Source: Bemisia tabaci (taxonomy: Eukaryota; Arthropoda; Insecta; Hemiptera; Aleyrodidae). Taken from it: a DNA stretch of 64,000 nt. Below, piece after piece: positions 10,999-21,816 of the stretch. Position 1 is the stretch's first letter; the number at the start of each line of letters is the position of its first letter. The position numbers were made by a program, and so were the translations under genes. Where the stretch lies: positions 58,000,851-58,064,850 of the forward strand of contig NC_092796.1 of the NCBI RefSeq assembly GCF_918797505.1, written 5' to 3'. The notes beneath the pieces were generated by a model. It saw only the letters and a program-made list of their open reading frames with translations. It was not told the origin of the DNA and ran no database searches.

Positions 10999-11546
10999 TT
11001 TTACCGATATTTACAGTATTCCGCCCCTCGCCCATTTTGACTGTTCCATACAGTTGAAACTACAGACCATTTGGCTTGTTCCGCGTCTTTGACAGATTTG
11101 ACAACTCCGCATTTCGTGGCAGTTTTTACTGTTTTTACCGATATGCAAGGTTTGACCATTTTGACTGTTTGACCTCACAAGATTTCATCATTTGGCCTGA
11201 TTCGACGGCTCTGCTAAATTTGGGAGAATTTCACCCCTTTTGATTTTTTGAACCGTTTTGCATGTTATGCTTATTCAGCCTTCTTTGCCGTCCTTGACAA
11301 GTCCCTACCCTCGTGGCTTTGATAATTTTGGTTGTTTTGATCATTTTTTGAGTTTTCACAAGTGTGACGCCTTCAAGAACTTTAATAACTTTATCCTCTT
11401 TTCATCACTGCTGGCAGTTTTAAAAAGTTAAACAATTTCAACCGTTCTTTAATTTCCGACGATTTTTAACCATGTCGACTGTTCCGCCTATTTTTAATAT
11501 TCTGAAAATAGTCCTCTTTCATGAACTTGATACCACGACTGGAACC
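10999..11546. other. Degenerate TTTGACNGTTTT-like low-complexity tract
   Basis: Words such as TTTTGACTGTT, TTTGACCATTTT and TTTGATNATTTT recur without a fixed period. No coding frame is supported. Confidence 0.4.
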
Positions 11547-11956
11547 TAGAGTACCTATATTAAGAGAGTCTGGCCACTAGGTCCCATGGAGAAGCTTAGG
11601 ACCCAAAAATGGCGGTGCTTTGTTTTGGTTTTTGAGGATGGGAGGGGGGTCATTGCCAACTTTTGACGGTTATCACCAACCGCACTTGCTGCCAACCTTA
11701 CTACATCTAAGATCATTTTTCTCAAAAATTGCACACGATTAGCCTTAAAAATATGTAAAAAAAGTCGCAATAGTGCATTTGGGTAAAGTTCTCGTTACGA
11801 TAAGCAAAGACAACTACATTTTGAATCATTTTGCATTACATTAACTTTATGGCGTCCGCCATTTTTGGGTCCTAAGGGCTCCATTCAGCCTAAGATGGCT
11901 GAGCCAATCAGAGGTGGTAACTCCAGTGGCCATACTCTCTCAATATAGGTACTCTA
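11547..11956. mobile_element. TA-flanked MITE with GAGTACCTATATT ends
   Basis: GAGTACCTATATTAAGAGAG on the left is the imperfect inverse of CTCTCTCAATATAGGTACTC on the right. Both ends are flanked by TA. A second inverted pair lies inside: AGGACCCAAAAATGGCGG and CCGCCATTTTTGGGTCCT. TA flanks fit a Tc1/mariner-like non-autonomous element. Confidence 0.75.
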
Positions 11957-11958
11957 CT

Positions 11959-12030
11959 GGAACCAATTCGAAGCCGGTTCCAAAACTGGAACCAATTCGA
12001 AGCCGGTTCCAAAACTGGAACCAGAACCGA
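11959..12030 (+). repeat. Tandem repeat, 29-bp unit
   Basis: The unit GGAACCAATTCGAAGCCGGT plus TCCAAAACT occurs twice exactly and starts a diverged third copy. Confidence 0.9.
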
Positions 12031-13149
12031 CTCAAAAAATATCACAGGAAACGGAGCGGGAACCGGTACCGGCTCCCCGAATCAGCTCCGCGGTTCTGAT
12101 CCCTGTCCGTCCGGTGACCCGTGCAAACGACCCTTTCAGCGATTTAATTTAAAGGACGAACAGGTATCGGATACGTTGCTCACTCTTATCGTAACATCTT
12201 CACTTCCGCCCTACGATACGATACGATACGACAGTCCTGACGTCGACGTCGGATTGGACGTCGTAGTACGGGCGAGCTCCCCAATTACCCGACAATTTAA
12301 TCAGGGAAATCAATCAAGGGCAGACCGGGCGTTTAGCCGCACCCCCTCCCCCCTACGCCGATGCTCGAAGTGGGATAAATAGCGGGCATGACGTGACGTC
12401 ATTGACGTCTCAGTCGCAGCGGCACCGGTACCGACTCTGCTCTCCGGACGGAGTCCGGGCCGGACCCGCGGACGGCTGTGTTTAACACGCGATGAATAGC
12501 GTTTTGATTAGCGCGAGACGAGGATCATGAACCGCTTAAGCCCCCCCCCCTCTCCTCCCCCGCCCCCTCTATCTCCCACGCCGGGAAGGAGCACCACGCA
12601 CACTGCTTCGATTGCACGGGAGCAATGCCGCGAACGTGATTCCTCTGTTGCCGAGTCTTCGCATATATGTGACGGGATCTATGAGAAGGGACTAACTTCC
12701 AAAAATTCAAAATTGGGTTTTTGATGCGTCTGTATGATGTGAGAAAATCTGGAAATTTCGGCGCAAGTTTGAACCCGAAATATCAAAAATTGAGGGAGAC
12801 ATGACGTGTTGAAGTTCCACCACAAAAATGTTGACTTTTACGTCAAATTTTTAGGTTAGATTGGAAATTTTGGCTTGCACACAGGAAATAAGTAATTAGC
12901 GCCTCTTTTTGGTAAGAAAAATAAACGAAAACCGCGCAAAACTAAACTAAAATTGCTAGAGAGCGTTTCCCGTCGAGAACTCAAAATTGCCCGCTTCGTA
13001 CTTTCCCCCTAAATTTGAACTCTTGGAAAGTTTTCCTGTGGAAAATAAGATCCTTGTTAAAAGCATTTAAGCATTCTCCATTTTAAGCTCAAAACTATTC
13101 CTAACTCATTTTTATACAAAACTGTGAGTCGGTTCTTTTATGTTTCATA
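12031..13149. other. GC-rich patch and pyrimidine run; no gene
   Basis: The sequence 12200-12620 is CpG-rich and contains a CCCCCCCCCCTCTCCTCCCC tract at about 12541. Short frames here overlap on both strands and lack splice-bounded structure. Confidence 0.35.
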
Positions 13150-13361
13150 CACTGGAAAAAAAAGAATATTAAATTTGCCGCCAAGAAGTATTTCTTCTTA
13201 AATCAAGAATTTTGCTGGTTAATATAAGCTACTTTTTTGCTTAACCCAAGCATTAATTTTCTTGAATCAAGAAAAAGTCATCATAAAGCAAGATAAAGAA
13301 AATTCTTGACGGCAAATTCAAGAATTATCATGCTTGATCCAAGCTACTTTTTTTTTCAGTG
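13150..13361. mobile_element. CACTG-ended palindromic MITE, copy 2
   Basis: It runs from CACTGGAAAAAAAAG to TTTTTTTTTCAGTG and is flanked by TA on both sides (13148-13149, 13362-13363). It aligns along its length with 4653-4858. Short TSD and CACTG ends fit the CACTA/EnSpm group. Confidence 0.85.
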
Positions 13362-15480
13362 TATGCATTATATGTATGTTTTATTTACAAGTAGGTCCTG
13401 ACCTCCAGTCTACGAAGAATTAGTATCTAAAACGTCTACTGTAGGTTAATCACCTCACGAAAGAGCTCCTGCAGTGACACAGGCATGATTGGAGGTGCGA
13501 CATTGCAACGTTGCATGCTACCATTATCGGCGTGCAATGGAACCTATTATCGCCTTCAATGGAATTACACGGCTGATGCCACGTTTACCAAGATACATCA
13601 CGCACTCTATGGAATCATGCATGCCCCTTGAAGTCGCATCTCCGCATTTGGCGGCGGCTCGTCTCGAAAATCACGCGGCCAAAACGGCCAAAACCGTTTG
13701 GTGGCTGAGTATTTCGGCTGCAGGTCTTAATCCCCCTTGACTCGCTACTCTTTTGACTGGGTCACGGTTACATCAAGTGAACTCATCAACTTCCTCCTTC
13801 CCTCTTGGATAATATTTATACAGCCTACCTCATGCTTCATCATTGTTATAGCCGCAAATGGGGCACTGGGTTTGAGTCTAACGTCATCGGCATTCCAGAA
13901 TAATAGAGGCGTTTGAACAGGTGCCTTTCAATGCGGTGAGCTTCATTCACTTTTAACAATCCCGGTTAACAATGACGAATGGACGGTATACCGGCAGGAA
14001 AGAATCTTGAGTTTGCGAAGTGATACTGGACCTCTCGACATCGATTTTTGATCTTTCAGAGGAACATTTGGGCAATTGACCCTGCTTTTCCACACTTCGT
14101 GGGTCCTGGGTCCCTCTAGGGACTTGTGATTTTAAGTGAAATCACTCTGTTTTGTGTTTTGTTTTCCTACCCATTCGTTTGAGTCTCCAAAGGTGTTTGA
14201 CGACACATCTCAGAAGAAAAATGAAACAAAGGGGAAGAAAAAAATGTAGGAAAAAAATGATTATCTGGCTCTTTACGTGAGCATATTGTAAACATGGACG
14301 TTTGTTGCCACAGCAAATACACATCGCACGCCTTAATATCTTTCAGAGGACAGACCAAATACAATTTTTTATTTTTATTTTTTTTAAAACTCTGTCATTG
14401 AAAGTTTTAAAAAAATTAACCCTTTTTATCTGTTTGACGCATATGCATTTGAAGAACACTAATACCCTATTACACATAATTTTAAAACGTGGTTGTTTTA
14501 TTGTGTTTTCTGAAAAAGTACCGTAACTAAAATGAAGTTTCCATTTTAACTTTAACTCCTAAAGAATGAGTATAAATTCCAAGGAATCGAATGTGAGTTA
14601 TCTTATGAGTTATCCTTCGAATCAGTTTCCTTCGATTTGATGTGTGAATTGAATATTGCAGCTTTCAATAAAAATTGCGTGAAACGGTTTATCTTATGAT
14701 CGAAATCAATCGAAGGGAAGTAAACTTAATTCATTAGAAATTGAAAATGCGATCTCGTATACCTCCAAGCTATTTGTTTTTTCGCATCCTTTAGAGTCCA
14801 AAAATAATTCCTTAACTAATGCAGGTAATAATTTTGCATATTTTGCCTTATCACTACTCTGCTACAACTCTTAAAAGGATTTCTCAACGAAAGTTTTCTG
14901 AATAAGGCTTCTTCCTCCTTTTTTGGGGGGGGAACGAATCATTCGTGATATTAAATATACCTACATACCGGTCACCTATTCAACAAAATGTTAGTATGTG
15001 AGGGATGCTGATTTCCGTGTCGCATATTGAATACCTGAAATATTCCACCCTCAAAAATTAGGACGTTGGAAATGAAGGGGCTCGTGTACAAACTACGTTC
15101 TGTTTTACGGACCCGTTCGTTCGTTTGTTCGTGCTCGAAACAAGCCGCTATAGTAATGTATTTATTTTCATTCGATATGGTCAGTCACTCGAGGAAATCG
15201 GCCGTTCAACAAGTTAAGTTCGGTGCAATTAAAGTCGCAACCACATTGATTTCGCTGCAGACATTTAGAGGCCGCAGTGATGATGGTGAGAAACTGAAAA
15301 GAAACCTGTCGATTGTGGGAATCGGGACAACTCGCAGCTAGGCTTGAGTCGCAGCCGGAACTGTTCAGTATCGGGGATTAGGATATCCCTTTTTTCGCCT
15401 TGTTCATTTTTTGCACGCAACTATGGCCACAGTTCCCGACGCTTTCTGCCTCGATTGCTGATCGAGACTTGCTGGATCTT
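13362..15480. other. Nothing recognised
   Basis: Several frames of 60-90 codons occur on both strands, but none shows a domain or consensus splice borders. A GGGGGGGG run lies near 14923. The last 150 bases become GC-richer as the TATA promoter is approached. Confidence 0.4.
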
Positions 15481-15486
15481 GAAAAG

Positions 15487-15524
15487 TATATAAAAGAACG
15501 TCTTCTTCTTTCAAACTCTCAGAC
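15487..15524 (+). promoter_or_regulatory. TATA-box plus initiator core promoter
   Basis: TATATAAAAG at 15487-15496 is followed by CTCTCAGACC, whose TCAGAC resembles the arthropod initiator TCAGTY. The A at 15521 lies 32 bases after the first T of TATAAAA, the usual spacing. The following sequence is A-rich and unstructured like a 5' UTR. The promoter would drive plus-strand transcription inside the large ZP-gene intron. The signal-peptide exon at 17184 is the nearest plausible target. The link is inference. Confidence 0.55.
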
Positions 15525-15769
15525 CAGCAAAAACTAAAGTATAACGAGTGAAAAAAGGTTAAGCGTGGTTAGTGAAGTGTGCCGGTGGTGAAAGTTGTAG
15601 AGCGCGTGTCTCAATGGCGACATTTTATTTCTGTTGTTGTTGAATTTTTTTCTAGGAAAAACCAGTTACCGTTATTTTTCGATATTCTAACATAATATTC
15701 TCCGTAGGACATCAGGGTGAAGGGTAAATCAGTAAAAATTAAAAAAAATATCGTTGGTCTGTTTTCCTT

Positions 15770-15964
15770 CACTGACAAAAAACTTTGGCCTTAGAAGCCG
15801 TGCTACGTACTTACGGGCTATATAGGCACCGTCCGAGTTCCGGGCGCAGATGTCGAAAGTTCCGGGCCCATTACCCGGAAATTTCAGCCTCCGAGCACGG
15901 AACGGACAGTATATCTACATACATAGCCCGAAATAATGTTACGGCGTAACATTTCTTTTCAGTG
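15770..15964. mobile_element. CACTG-ended element of the TTCCGGGC family, copy 1
   Basis: It runs from CACTGACAAAAAAC to TTTCTTTTCAGTG and is flanked by TT on both sides. Inverted inner arms include GAGTTCCGGGC and GCACGGAAC. It aligns with 17671-17873. Confidence 0.8.
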
Positions 15965-16026
15965 TTGTAAAAAATAGAATAAATCAAAAATTCTGCAACG
16001 TCACAAACTGAGATACGTATTCTGCA

Positions 16027-16278
16027 GTGCTAAGGAAGAACGCCGTATGAACCTTCAGGCGTTGTCGAATTTCCTTTGATATAACACGAATTTCCTAATA
16101 AACTTCTAAATATTTCCCTTCCAATTTTTCAGATAATTTTGTTCGCAATTTCACCTAAAGTTCCTAAAAATTTCAGGGGAAAATATACATATCTTTACAC
16201 TCAAAAATAAACATTTCATCGAAGGAAATTTGGCAACTCTTGAATGTTCATACGGCGTTCTTCTTTAGCTCGGCAATA
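16027..16278. mobile_element. Palindromic MITE, CTAAGGAAAAACGCCGTATG family
   Basis: The left arm reads GTGCTAAGGAAGAACGCCGT and the right arm is its approximate inverse (TTCATACGGCGTTCTTCTTT). The inner arms carry the GGCGTTGTCGAATTTCC and GGAAATTTGGCAACTC words. Relatives lie at 34034, 53589 and 60131. Confidence 0.75.
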
Positions 16279-16658
16279 TTTTGCTACTATTACCATCGAT
16301 GGTCAGTCTTAACGAAGCGTTCGTACTTTCCATTTAGGGAGCATTTAAGGCCACTGTAGGTGACAACGTTTACCAAAAGATAATGGATCGAAATTACTTC
16401 CACACATTGAAGAAACCGGCAAATAGCCCCCCCCCCCCCCAAAAAAAAAACCTTTCTCTACGAGGCAAAGTACCGAAAGTGCAAGTTAAGGGATCAACCT
16501 GATCAATTAATGAATAGAAAGCAGGTGGTAAGTTGAGGGTAAAGCGCACAAGAAACGAAACGAAGTCCGCCATTCTAACTCATTCCTCCAAAGATTATGA
16601 TACTTTTTTTCTACGCCTCTGGCTAGTCTTGTATGAAAAATTTTAGATACAGAAACAA

Positions 16659-16803
16659 AACACAAGAAAATGGGCAACGAAGGCTAAAAAAAACCAGACA
16701 GAATGCCTGTGATGCTTTGGGGTGGTTTCAACCCCCTCTTCGACCAGGAAACAATAAAATATAAAAACCGCTCAGACCCATTCGTGATGACAAAAAGAGC
16801 AAA
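16659..16803. repeat. MITE fragment related to 41530-41743
   Basis: It shares ACACAAGAAAATGGGCAACG, CAGACAGAATGCC and GTGATGACAAAAAGAG with 41530-41743 in the same order. The right arm is missing. Confidence 0.65.
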
Positions 16804-17183
16804 GATACAGAGATGTGATAAGCGATAGATTAAGTTAAGGTCAAAAATTGAATAAATGCTTACAGAGTTATTTTCGAGGTCCAGTTGCATAAAGTTCTAC
16901 GGGGAGGAAATGACACGAAACATTTACAAACAGCCATTTTTTCTTTTTTATTTGTTTCGATTATCCGTCACTTTTACATTACACCGAATAATCGATGATC
17001 TCTTGTATTACGAAGTTCTCAGCTCTGATAGTGACAAAGGAAAGGCAAAGTCTTTGTAACCAGCCGATGGAGATTCCTAGTTTTGATCTTGAAAATCAGG
17101 AAGTTTCATCGAAATTCAGTCTTCCCCCGCGTATGTAGACTGGAAGTGGCTTATCACGCGACGAAGCTGGATCTCGGTGGTGG

Positions 17184-17388
17184 ATGAGCCCGGAAACTAA
17201 TGCCCCGCAATTCGTTCTGGTCATCTTCATTTGTGTGCTAACAGCACCGGCCGGCAAGCAGCTGAAGCAGCCCCGCTAACGTGGAACCGAACCCGGTATC
17301 GATAGTCCCCGGTGCGGAAACCATGAGCGGCCCTCCTTCGCCGGGGCACGAGGGGGACGAGGGGGGAGTCTGCCAGTCGCTCGAGCAG
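17184..17388 (+). pseudogene. Signal-peptide exon with a one-base frame break
   Basis: ATG at 17184 opens 31 codons beginning MSPETNAPQFVLVIFICVLT, a short polar start then a hydrophobic core and a small-residue cleavage region (APAG). This is typical of a secreted protein. The frame stops at TAA 17277-17279 just after a CCCC run (17271-17274). The next frame is then open from there to a CAG|GTGTTT donor at 17388/17389, with acidic, Gly/Pro-rich text (PANVEPNPVSIVPG at its start). One base fewer in the C run would join the two frames, so this looks like one exon with an indel, either a broken gene or a base-calling error. A possible acceptor is TATGTAG at 17133-17139. It lies downstream of the promoter at 15487 and within the ZP-gene intron on the opposite strand. 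No family is recognised. Confidence 0.45.
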
Positions 17389-17403
17389 GTGTTTAGGTTT
17401 ACC

Positions 17404-17598
17404 TCATGCGTAACGTGAAATTTTTGCCCGGATAAAAGCTCCGGCTCCGTGGCCGTAATATGCTCCGTGAATTAGGGCCCCGATTAAAACGGGACCGATG
17501 ATGATAAGACCCGGCTGAATTTCTGGCTGTTGCCGTGTCGCGTGGCCGTAAGACAAGACCCGAGTCGCACTCATGGTCGATACAACAGCGCTTAACAT
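17404..17598 (-). CDS. Small hydrophobic ORF, 64 codons, uncertain
   Basis: The minus-strand frame starts MLSAVVSTMSATRVLSYGHA, continues through a membrane-like segment (GLIIIGPVLIGALIHGAYYG) and ends AFIRAKISRYA before TGA. Codons are GC-rich at third positions, unlike the surrounding AT-rich DNA. The start is basic and lacks acids, so a mitochondrial or secretory leader is possible. The stop is followed by GGTAAAC, so the frame could instead read through an exon border. It lies 16 bases from the plus-strand exon end at 17388. I recognise no family. It may simply be the shadow of a GC-rich plus-strand region. Confidence 0.3.
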   Translation of the reverse strand: MLSAVVSTMSATRVLSYGHATRQQPEIQPGLIIIGPVLIGALIHGAYYGHGAGAFIRAKISRYA

Positions 17599-17670
17599 CC
17601 GTGCTTTACCGTATTGTGATTGAGGAAAAGTTCGAATGTTACGTTAAAATTATTGAAAAATTGTTGCGTA

Positions 17671-17873
17671 CACTAAAAGAAAAAAAACTCCGACCGTGGA
17701 AGCCGTACCTACGGGCTGTATGGATATACCGTTCGTGTTCCGGGCTTGGTGGCCGAAAGTTCCGGGCGTGGCACCCGAAGAAGTCGAAGCTACGGTTTCA
17801 GCACCCGGAACTTTCGACCTCCAAGCCCGGAACGGACGGTATGTCTATATGGCCCGTAACTTTTTTTTCAGTG
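17671..17873. mobile_element. CACTA/CACTG-ended element of the TTCCGGGC family, copy 2
   Basis: It starts CACTAAAAGAAAAAAAAC and ends TTTTTTTTCAGTG. Internal arms GTTCCGGGCTTGG and CCAAGCCCGGAAC are inverted. It is homologous to 15770-15964. The 179-codon frame crossing it is a chance read-through. Confidence 0.8.
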
Positions 17874-18665
17874 TTCTCACTTGCACGACGTTTAATGTTT
17901 AGGGATGCGTTTGCGAAGTCTCGTAACGCATGCTTACGTAACGCACTTATCGGGTGGAGAGAAAAGTTCGAGTCCATCGTACGTTATGATGCATGCTGGG
18001 GTGACCCGGAAAAAATTTCAGATCTCGGATCATGTTTCCTGGTGAAAATTCTGGAAGATAGACAACAAGAATAATACTGCTAAAAAAAATTTCAATCCGT
18101 TTATTTTTGGAGCGTGCACGCCCTCCTTTTTTTAAATCGTGATTTATCTTTTTTCCACTTTCGGATAATAATAAGACATTTGGTGTCTGGAAAATCCGCA
18201 CCCAGTGACAAAATCTAGAACACAGAATACTAAAGTAGAGGTGTGCAAAATTTGGGACACGCTAGGATTATTTTCAGGGGGTGCGGATCCCCCTACCACT
18301 CGAAAAAATGCCGGTTTAGCACGTTTTTCCACAGATTCAAGTCTGTTTCCCAGGCATTCCCAACATTTTGATAAATGAAAACGAAAAAATATGAAAAAAA
18401 TTACATGATGAATTACTGAAAAATTACAATGAAGAATGGTATTACTTGGGACTTGAACATATCCACAATGTTATGTAGACACCGGTACAGAATTTCACTC
18501 CAAAATTTTAACAGTGCATCTTCCAGAATTTCTGATTGGAACGCAAATCCGGGACAGGAATTTCTTTCTTAATGACCGTAACGTTTCAAGTTAATTCCCA
18601 ACAGAAAATCTCAGCGAATGAAAGCGGTTCCCACTATCCGACCGATCGAATTCCATGCTAGTAAA
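17874..18665. other. Nothing recognised
   Basis: Mixed-composition intron DNA. The word GTTACGTAAGCATGCG-like near 17925-17945 hints at a degraded repeat but no boundaries can be set. Confidence 0.35.
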
Positions 18666-18928
18666 GATATCGTCACCTTCCAGGCAAAGTATCACAAGCG
18701 CCATGCGACGTTTAAAAATTTCCGCCGCCATTTTATTTCTTTACTGAGAAATTGTTGGTTGAATCTGTTTGGAAATTTCACTAAATTTCATCGGCATCAC
18801 AAAGAAAATTCGGTGAAATTTTCGGACAGCTTCATTGAACAATTTCTCTGTAAAAAAATAAAATGGCGGCGGAACTTTTTAAACGTCGCATGGCGCTTGT
18901 GATACTTTGCCTGGAAGGTGACGATATC
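18666..18928. mobile_element. Near-perfect palindromic MITE, GATATCGTCACC ends
   Basis: About 80-bp arms begin GATATCGTCACCTTCCAGGC and continue through AAGCGCCATGCGACGTTTAA. The inverse ends at 18928. The centre is AT-rich. The frame at 18618-18902 is a product of the repeat. Confidence 0.9.
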
Positions 18929-19159
18929 CCTTTCTTGAAATACGCGACTATGGGGCTTGCAATTTCGCGAGCGATTTATAAACGAGGAGCGTTGACGATC
19001 TAAGTTAGGGATTCGTGATCACGGGACTCGATCTCCCGGGGGGTGGACGACGAATGCGCGCTCATGTGTGCGAATCGCGCGCGCCATCATCGCTCGCTCC
19101 TCGGCACGGGCCGGGGACCGGGGCCGCACGGCGCACGGGTCTGGACTCCGGTTCCGCTC

Positions 19160-19290
19160 CAAATCGCTGCCCCTCGGACGCAGGGCGTATCTCTATTTCC
19201 AGATGAGCCCTGGAAAGTATGGATCCATACGGTGAACAGGGCTCACGTTGAAATTGAGATACGTCGTTACATCAGAGGAGCGACGAGATG
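19160..19290. repeat. Palindromic MITE, diverged copy of 33773-33894
   Basis: The left arm GGCGTATCTCTATTTCCAGA then TGAGCCC faces GGGCTCACGTTGAAATTGAG then ATACG, ending AGAGGAGCGACG. The outer left end is degraded. Confidence 0.65.
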
Positions 19291-19381
19291 GTCGTTGCCA
19301 CTCAACCGACCGTGCTTGTCCCCGCTTCGACCCAGCTTGACTTTGGCCCCACAGCTTTTGACCATTATTCGCCATGCTGAC

Positions 19382-19492
19382 GTGATAGCCAAGAGAGCAG
19401 TGGGTGGATTTCTGTATGAGCCATAGTTAGCACATGCTTTTATGTGTCTTGAGGTTCATCTCAGTATGCACTTACTGCTCTCTTTCCAAACA
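19382..19492. repeat. Diverged copy of the adjacent 19598 palindrome
   Basis: GTGATAGCCAAGAGAGCAGT on the left, CACTTACTGCTCTCTTTCC on the right, and an identical middle (TAGCACATGCTTTTATGTGT) mark it as a second copy in direct orientation 220 bp away. Confidence 0.75.
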
Positions 19493-19597
19493 ATTTGCTC
19501 CCAGAATATAAGGCTCATTTCCACAGACCCTGCCCCAAATTTCAAAAAAATTCCGAACGAACTCGGAAACAGCATAAAAGTCCCTAAACCTCTCCCT

Positions 19598-19763
19598 CCC
19601 TCGGCAGTCTTCCACCGTGCTGCTGTGATAGCGAAGAGAGCAGTAAGTGCATTTCTGTATGAGCCACGGTTAGCACATGCTTTTATGTGTCTTGAGGTTC
19701 ATCTCAGTATGCACTTACTGCTCTCTTCGCTATCACGGCAGCACGGTGGAAGACTGCCGAGGG
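19598..19763. mobile_element. Palindromic MITE, CCCTCGGCAGTCTTCC ends
   Basis: The left and right arms are inverted copies of CCCTCGGCAGTCTTCCACCG and on through GCTATCACAG/GAAGAGAGCAGTAAGTGCA, about 54 bp with one mismatch. The middle is TAGCACATGCTTTTATGTGT. Confidence 0.9.
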
Positions 19764-19824
19764 CCGAAGAGGTTTTGGGTTTTTTGTGCCGTTTCCAAGT
19801 TCTTCCGGAATTTTTTGGAATTTG

Positions 19825-20036
19825 CACTGGGAAAAAAAACACATTGGATCTAGAGTCCAGGCTCTTGAAAAACATTGACAAGAAAAATTACTCTTGACTC
19901 AATCAGATTTTTGCTTAGATCAAAAAGAAATCCGCTCAAATTAAGAGGCTTGGTTCTTGATTTAAGCAAAAATCCGATTGAATCAAGAGTATTTTTTCTT
20001 GTCGATGTTTTTAAGAGTCTGGACTCTAGATCCAAT
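19825..20036. mobile_element. CACTGG-ended long palindrome, right end lost
   Basis: It starts CACTGGGAAAAAAAACACAT and carries arms GGATCTAGAGTCCAGGCTCT and AGAGTCTGGACTCTAGATCC. It matches the intact copy at 35838-36063. The terminal TTTTTTCCAGTG of the right end is absent. Confidence 0.8.
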
Positions 20037-20467
20037 ATTTATGGGCCTTGTATTCTAGGAGGAAATTTTTCAGAAAAGCCGAATTTATGGAAAAAGGTCC
20101 AGATAGGCGATTTTGAGCTCTCAATCGGAAATGCTCTCCAGAAGCCTTCGGAGCAAGCTACGCACAATTTTATTTAATTTTCCCACCACAAAGAGGGATG
20201 GCGCTAGCTGCTCTTTCTCTGGGTGCATTCAGAACCCCCAACCTGAATTCTACCTGAAACGTTAGCAAAAAACTCAAGAACTTTTGTCACGGAATTCAAG
20301 ACGTCATATCTCCCTGAGCTCATAAACTTTCAGGGTCAAACATGCGTCGAAGTTTCCTGAGTTTTTCCTCTGTTCAGTGATGCCTATTACTCGTTTTTGA
20401 ATTTTTTGAGGATACGGGCCTTTTTCACAGATCTTGTCACATGTGGACGTGAAACCAGAGACAGGTG

Positions 20468-20663
20468 GGAAAGAAGGGATGTGCTTGTTAATTCTCGAGC
20501 CGTGGGGATTATAAAGCGCCAGTGACGTCAGCGGCGATGACCGGGCTCGGCGACGACGTGCCCTTGACGACGATCCGCTTTAACTCATGAGCCCTGTCCA
20601 CAACGCTCTTGTCACATGCCCACGACTCATAACTTAGCATACAGTTGAAAAAAACAATTTTAA
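20468..20663. repeat. Partial tandem copy of the following element
   Basis: The words TATAAAGCGCCAGTGACGTC, CGCTTTAACTCATGAGCCCT and GTCCACAACGCTCT recur in the same order at 20760-20855. This is a direct partial duplication of the element at 20664-21056. Confidence 0.7.
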
Positions 20664-21056
20664 AAATGGACGTATTTCTACCAAACAGACCTATGTGGAG
20701 GTGAGAAATATGGGGTGTGCTCGTTAGTTCTCTGGCCGTAAGAGTGAATGGGAATAATAAAGCGCCAGTGACGTCAGCGGCAATGAGAGTGCGCACTCGG
20801 GCGAGGGGGAGATCGTCGTCGGGGCGCTTTAACTCGTGAGCCCTGTCCACAACGCTCTCTTGCCATGCCCGCGGCTCATGAGTTCCGCATTCAGTTGGCA
20901 CATAGGTCTGTTTGATAGAATGTAAAATCCCGCTTTTCCAATTCTTCAAAAGGAATCACGCCCACTTTTACATTGCTTCTTATGCAGCTTCGACGAGCAC
21001 ACCCCATATTTCTCACCTCCACATACGTCTGTTTGGTAGAAATACGTCCAAATAGG
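20664..21056. mobile_element. Palindromic element with TTTGGACGTATTTCTACC ends
   Basis: The left arm GGACGTATTTCTACCAAACA, then GACCTATGTGGAGGTGAGAA, is mirrored at 20994-21054 as ACGAGCACACCCCATATTTC onward. The right half is found again at 60387-60585. The GC-rich interior carries TGACGTCA-like words but no gene. Confidence 0.8.
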
Positions 21057-21780
21057 ATAAAATTGTTATGGATTTTGCGAAGTAACTACGTGACGTTTCC
21101 GTCACCTTTGAAATTGAAGTTCTGTATTCCCCTCGAAAAACGTCTTGTTCAGCTCATGTAAAGAAGAGGGAAAAGTAAGGGAGATGCATAAAAAGCGGAA
21201 GTCTCGGGAGAAAATAGGAGGAAGATGAAAGGAAAGAAAGTTTATCGTCGTTTTAAATCAGCTCCCATGTGAGTAAACTTCTCATAGTTTAACATAGTTC
21301 TCGTAGTTATCAACGCCCACTCTCTCCTACTGATGCATAATTTACTATTCAGCCACCTGTAGCCTGATTGTTGAGAGTGTCGGCACGACAAGAATCGAAA
21401 ATCGATAAATCACACGGCGCAAATAGGGCTATGTGTCATTTTATCTTGCCGACACAGCCAGTTAAAGTTCCAACAATTAGCAGCCTGTTTGAGAGGTAAT
21501 GTACAGTTTGACCGAACCGAGGTGTACGATAAAGCGACTTATTTCAGGGCGGATGTGGCGAAAAATATAAAAATGACAAGCATAAAGTGAAAAGGGTTAG
21601 CGGAGAGAGGAGGAGGATGAGGAAAAGGAGGAAAAAACATTCACGTGCCAAATATTGCAATTCTTCCGAAAAAACCAATTTGAGCTTTAAACATACGTAT
21701 GTACGTCTGTAAATCTGATTGTTTCATGCATATTTCGGCGTTGGTTAAATTTTGAAAGTAAATAATTTTGGTCGCGTTTA
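21057..21780. other. Nothing recognised
   Basis: AT-rich intron sequence of the ZP gene immediately after the microexon donor (minus strand). Confidence 0.4.
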
Positions 21781-21785
21781 CTTAC

Positions 21786-21816
21786 CATCATAATCTTGTG
21801 AGACAACTTTCGTAAT
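21786..21816 (-). CDS. 31-base microexon of the ZP-domain gene (exon 2)
   Basis: On the minus strand the 31 bases encode ITKVVSQDYD plus one base. Upstream stands CTAATCATTC, 24 bases of mixed tract and TCTTCTGTTTCAG, a branch-like CTAAT and a strong acceptor. Downstream is GATG|GTAAGTAAAC, a near-perfect donor. It enters in phase 0, matching the CAG end of the exon at 36930. It leaves one base (G), which joins the AT that opens the ZP exon at 5130 to make GAT (Asp). The resulting mature N-terminus is short and acidic, directly before the ZP module. It is below the size of any frame search and rests on splice signals and phase only. Confidence 0.6.

Noticed and set aside
17535..18074. 179-codon plus-strand frame
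   Set aside because: It runs through the CACTA-type MITE at 17671-17873 and changes character at its borders.
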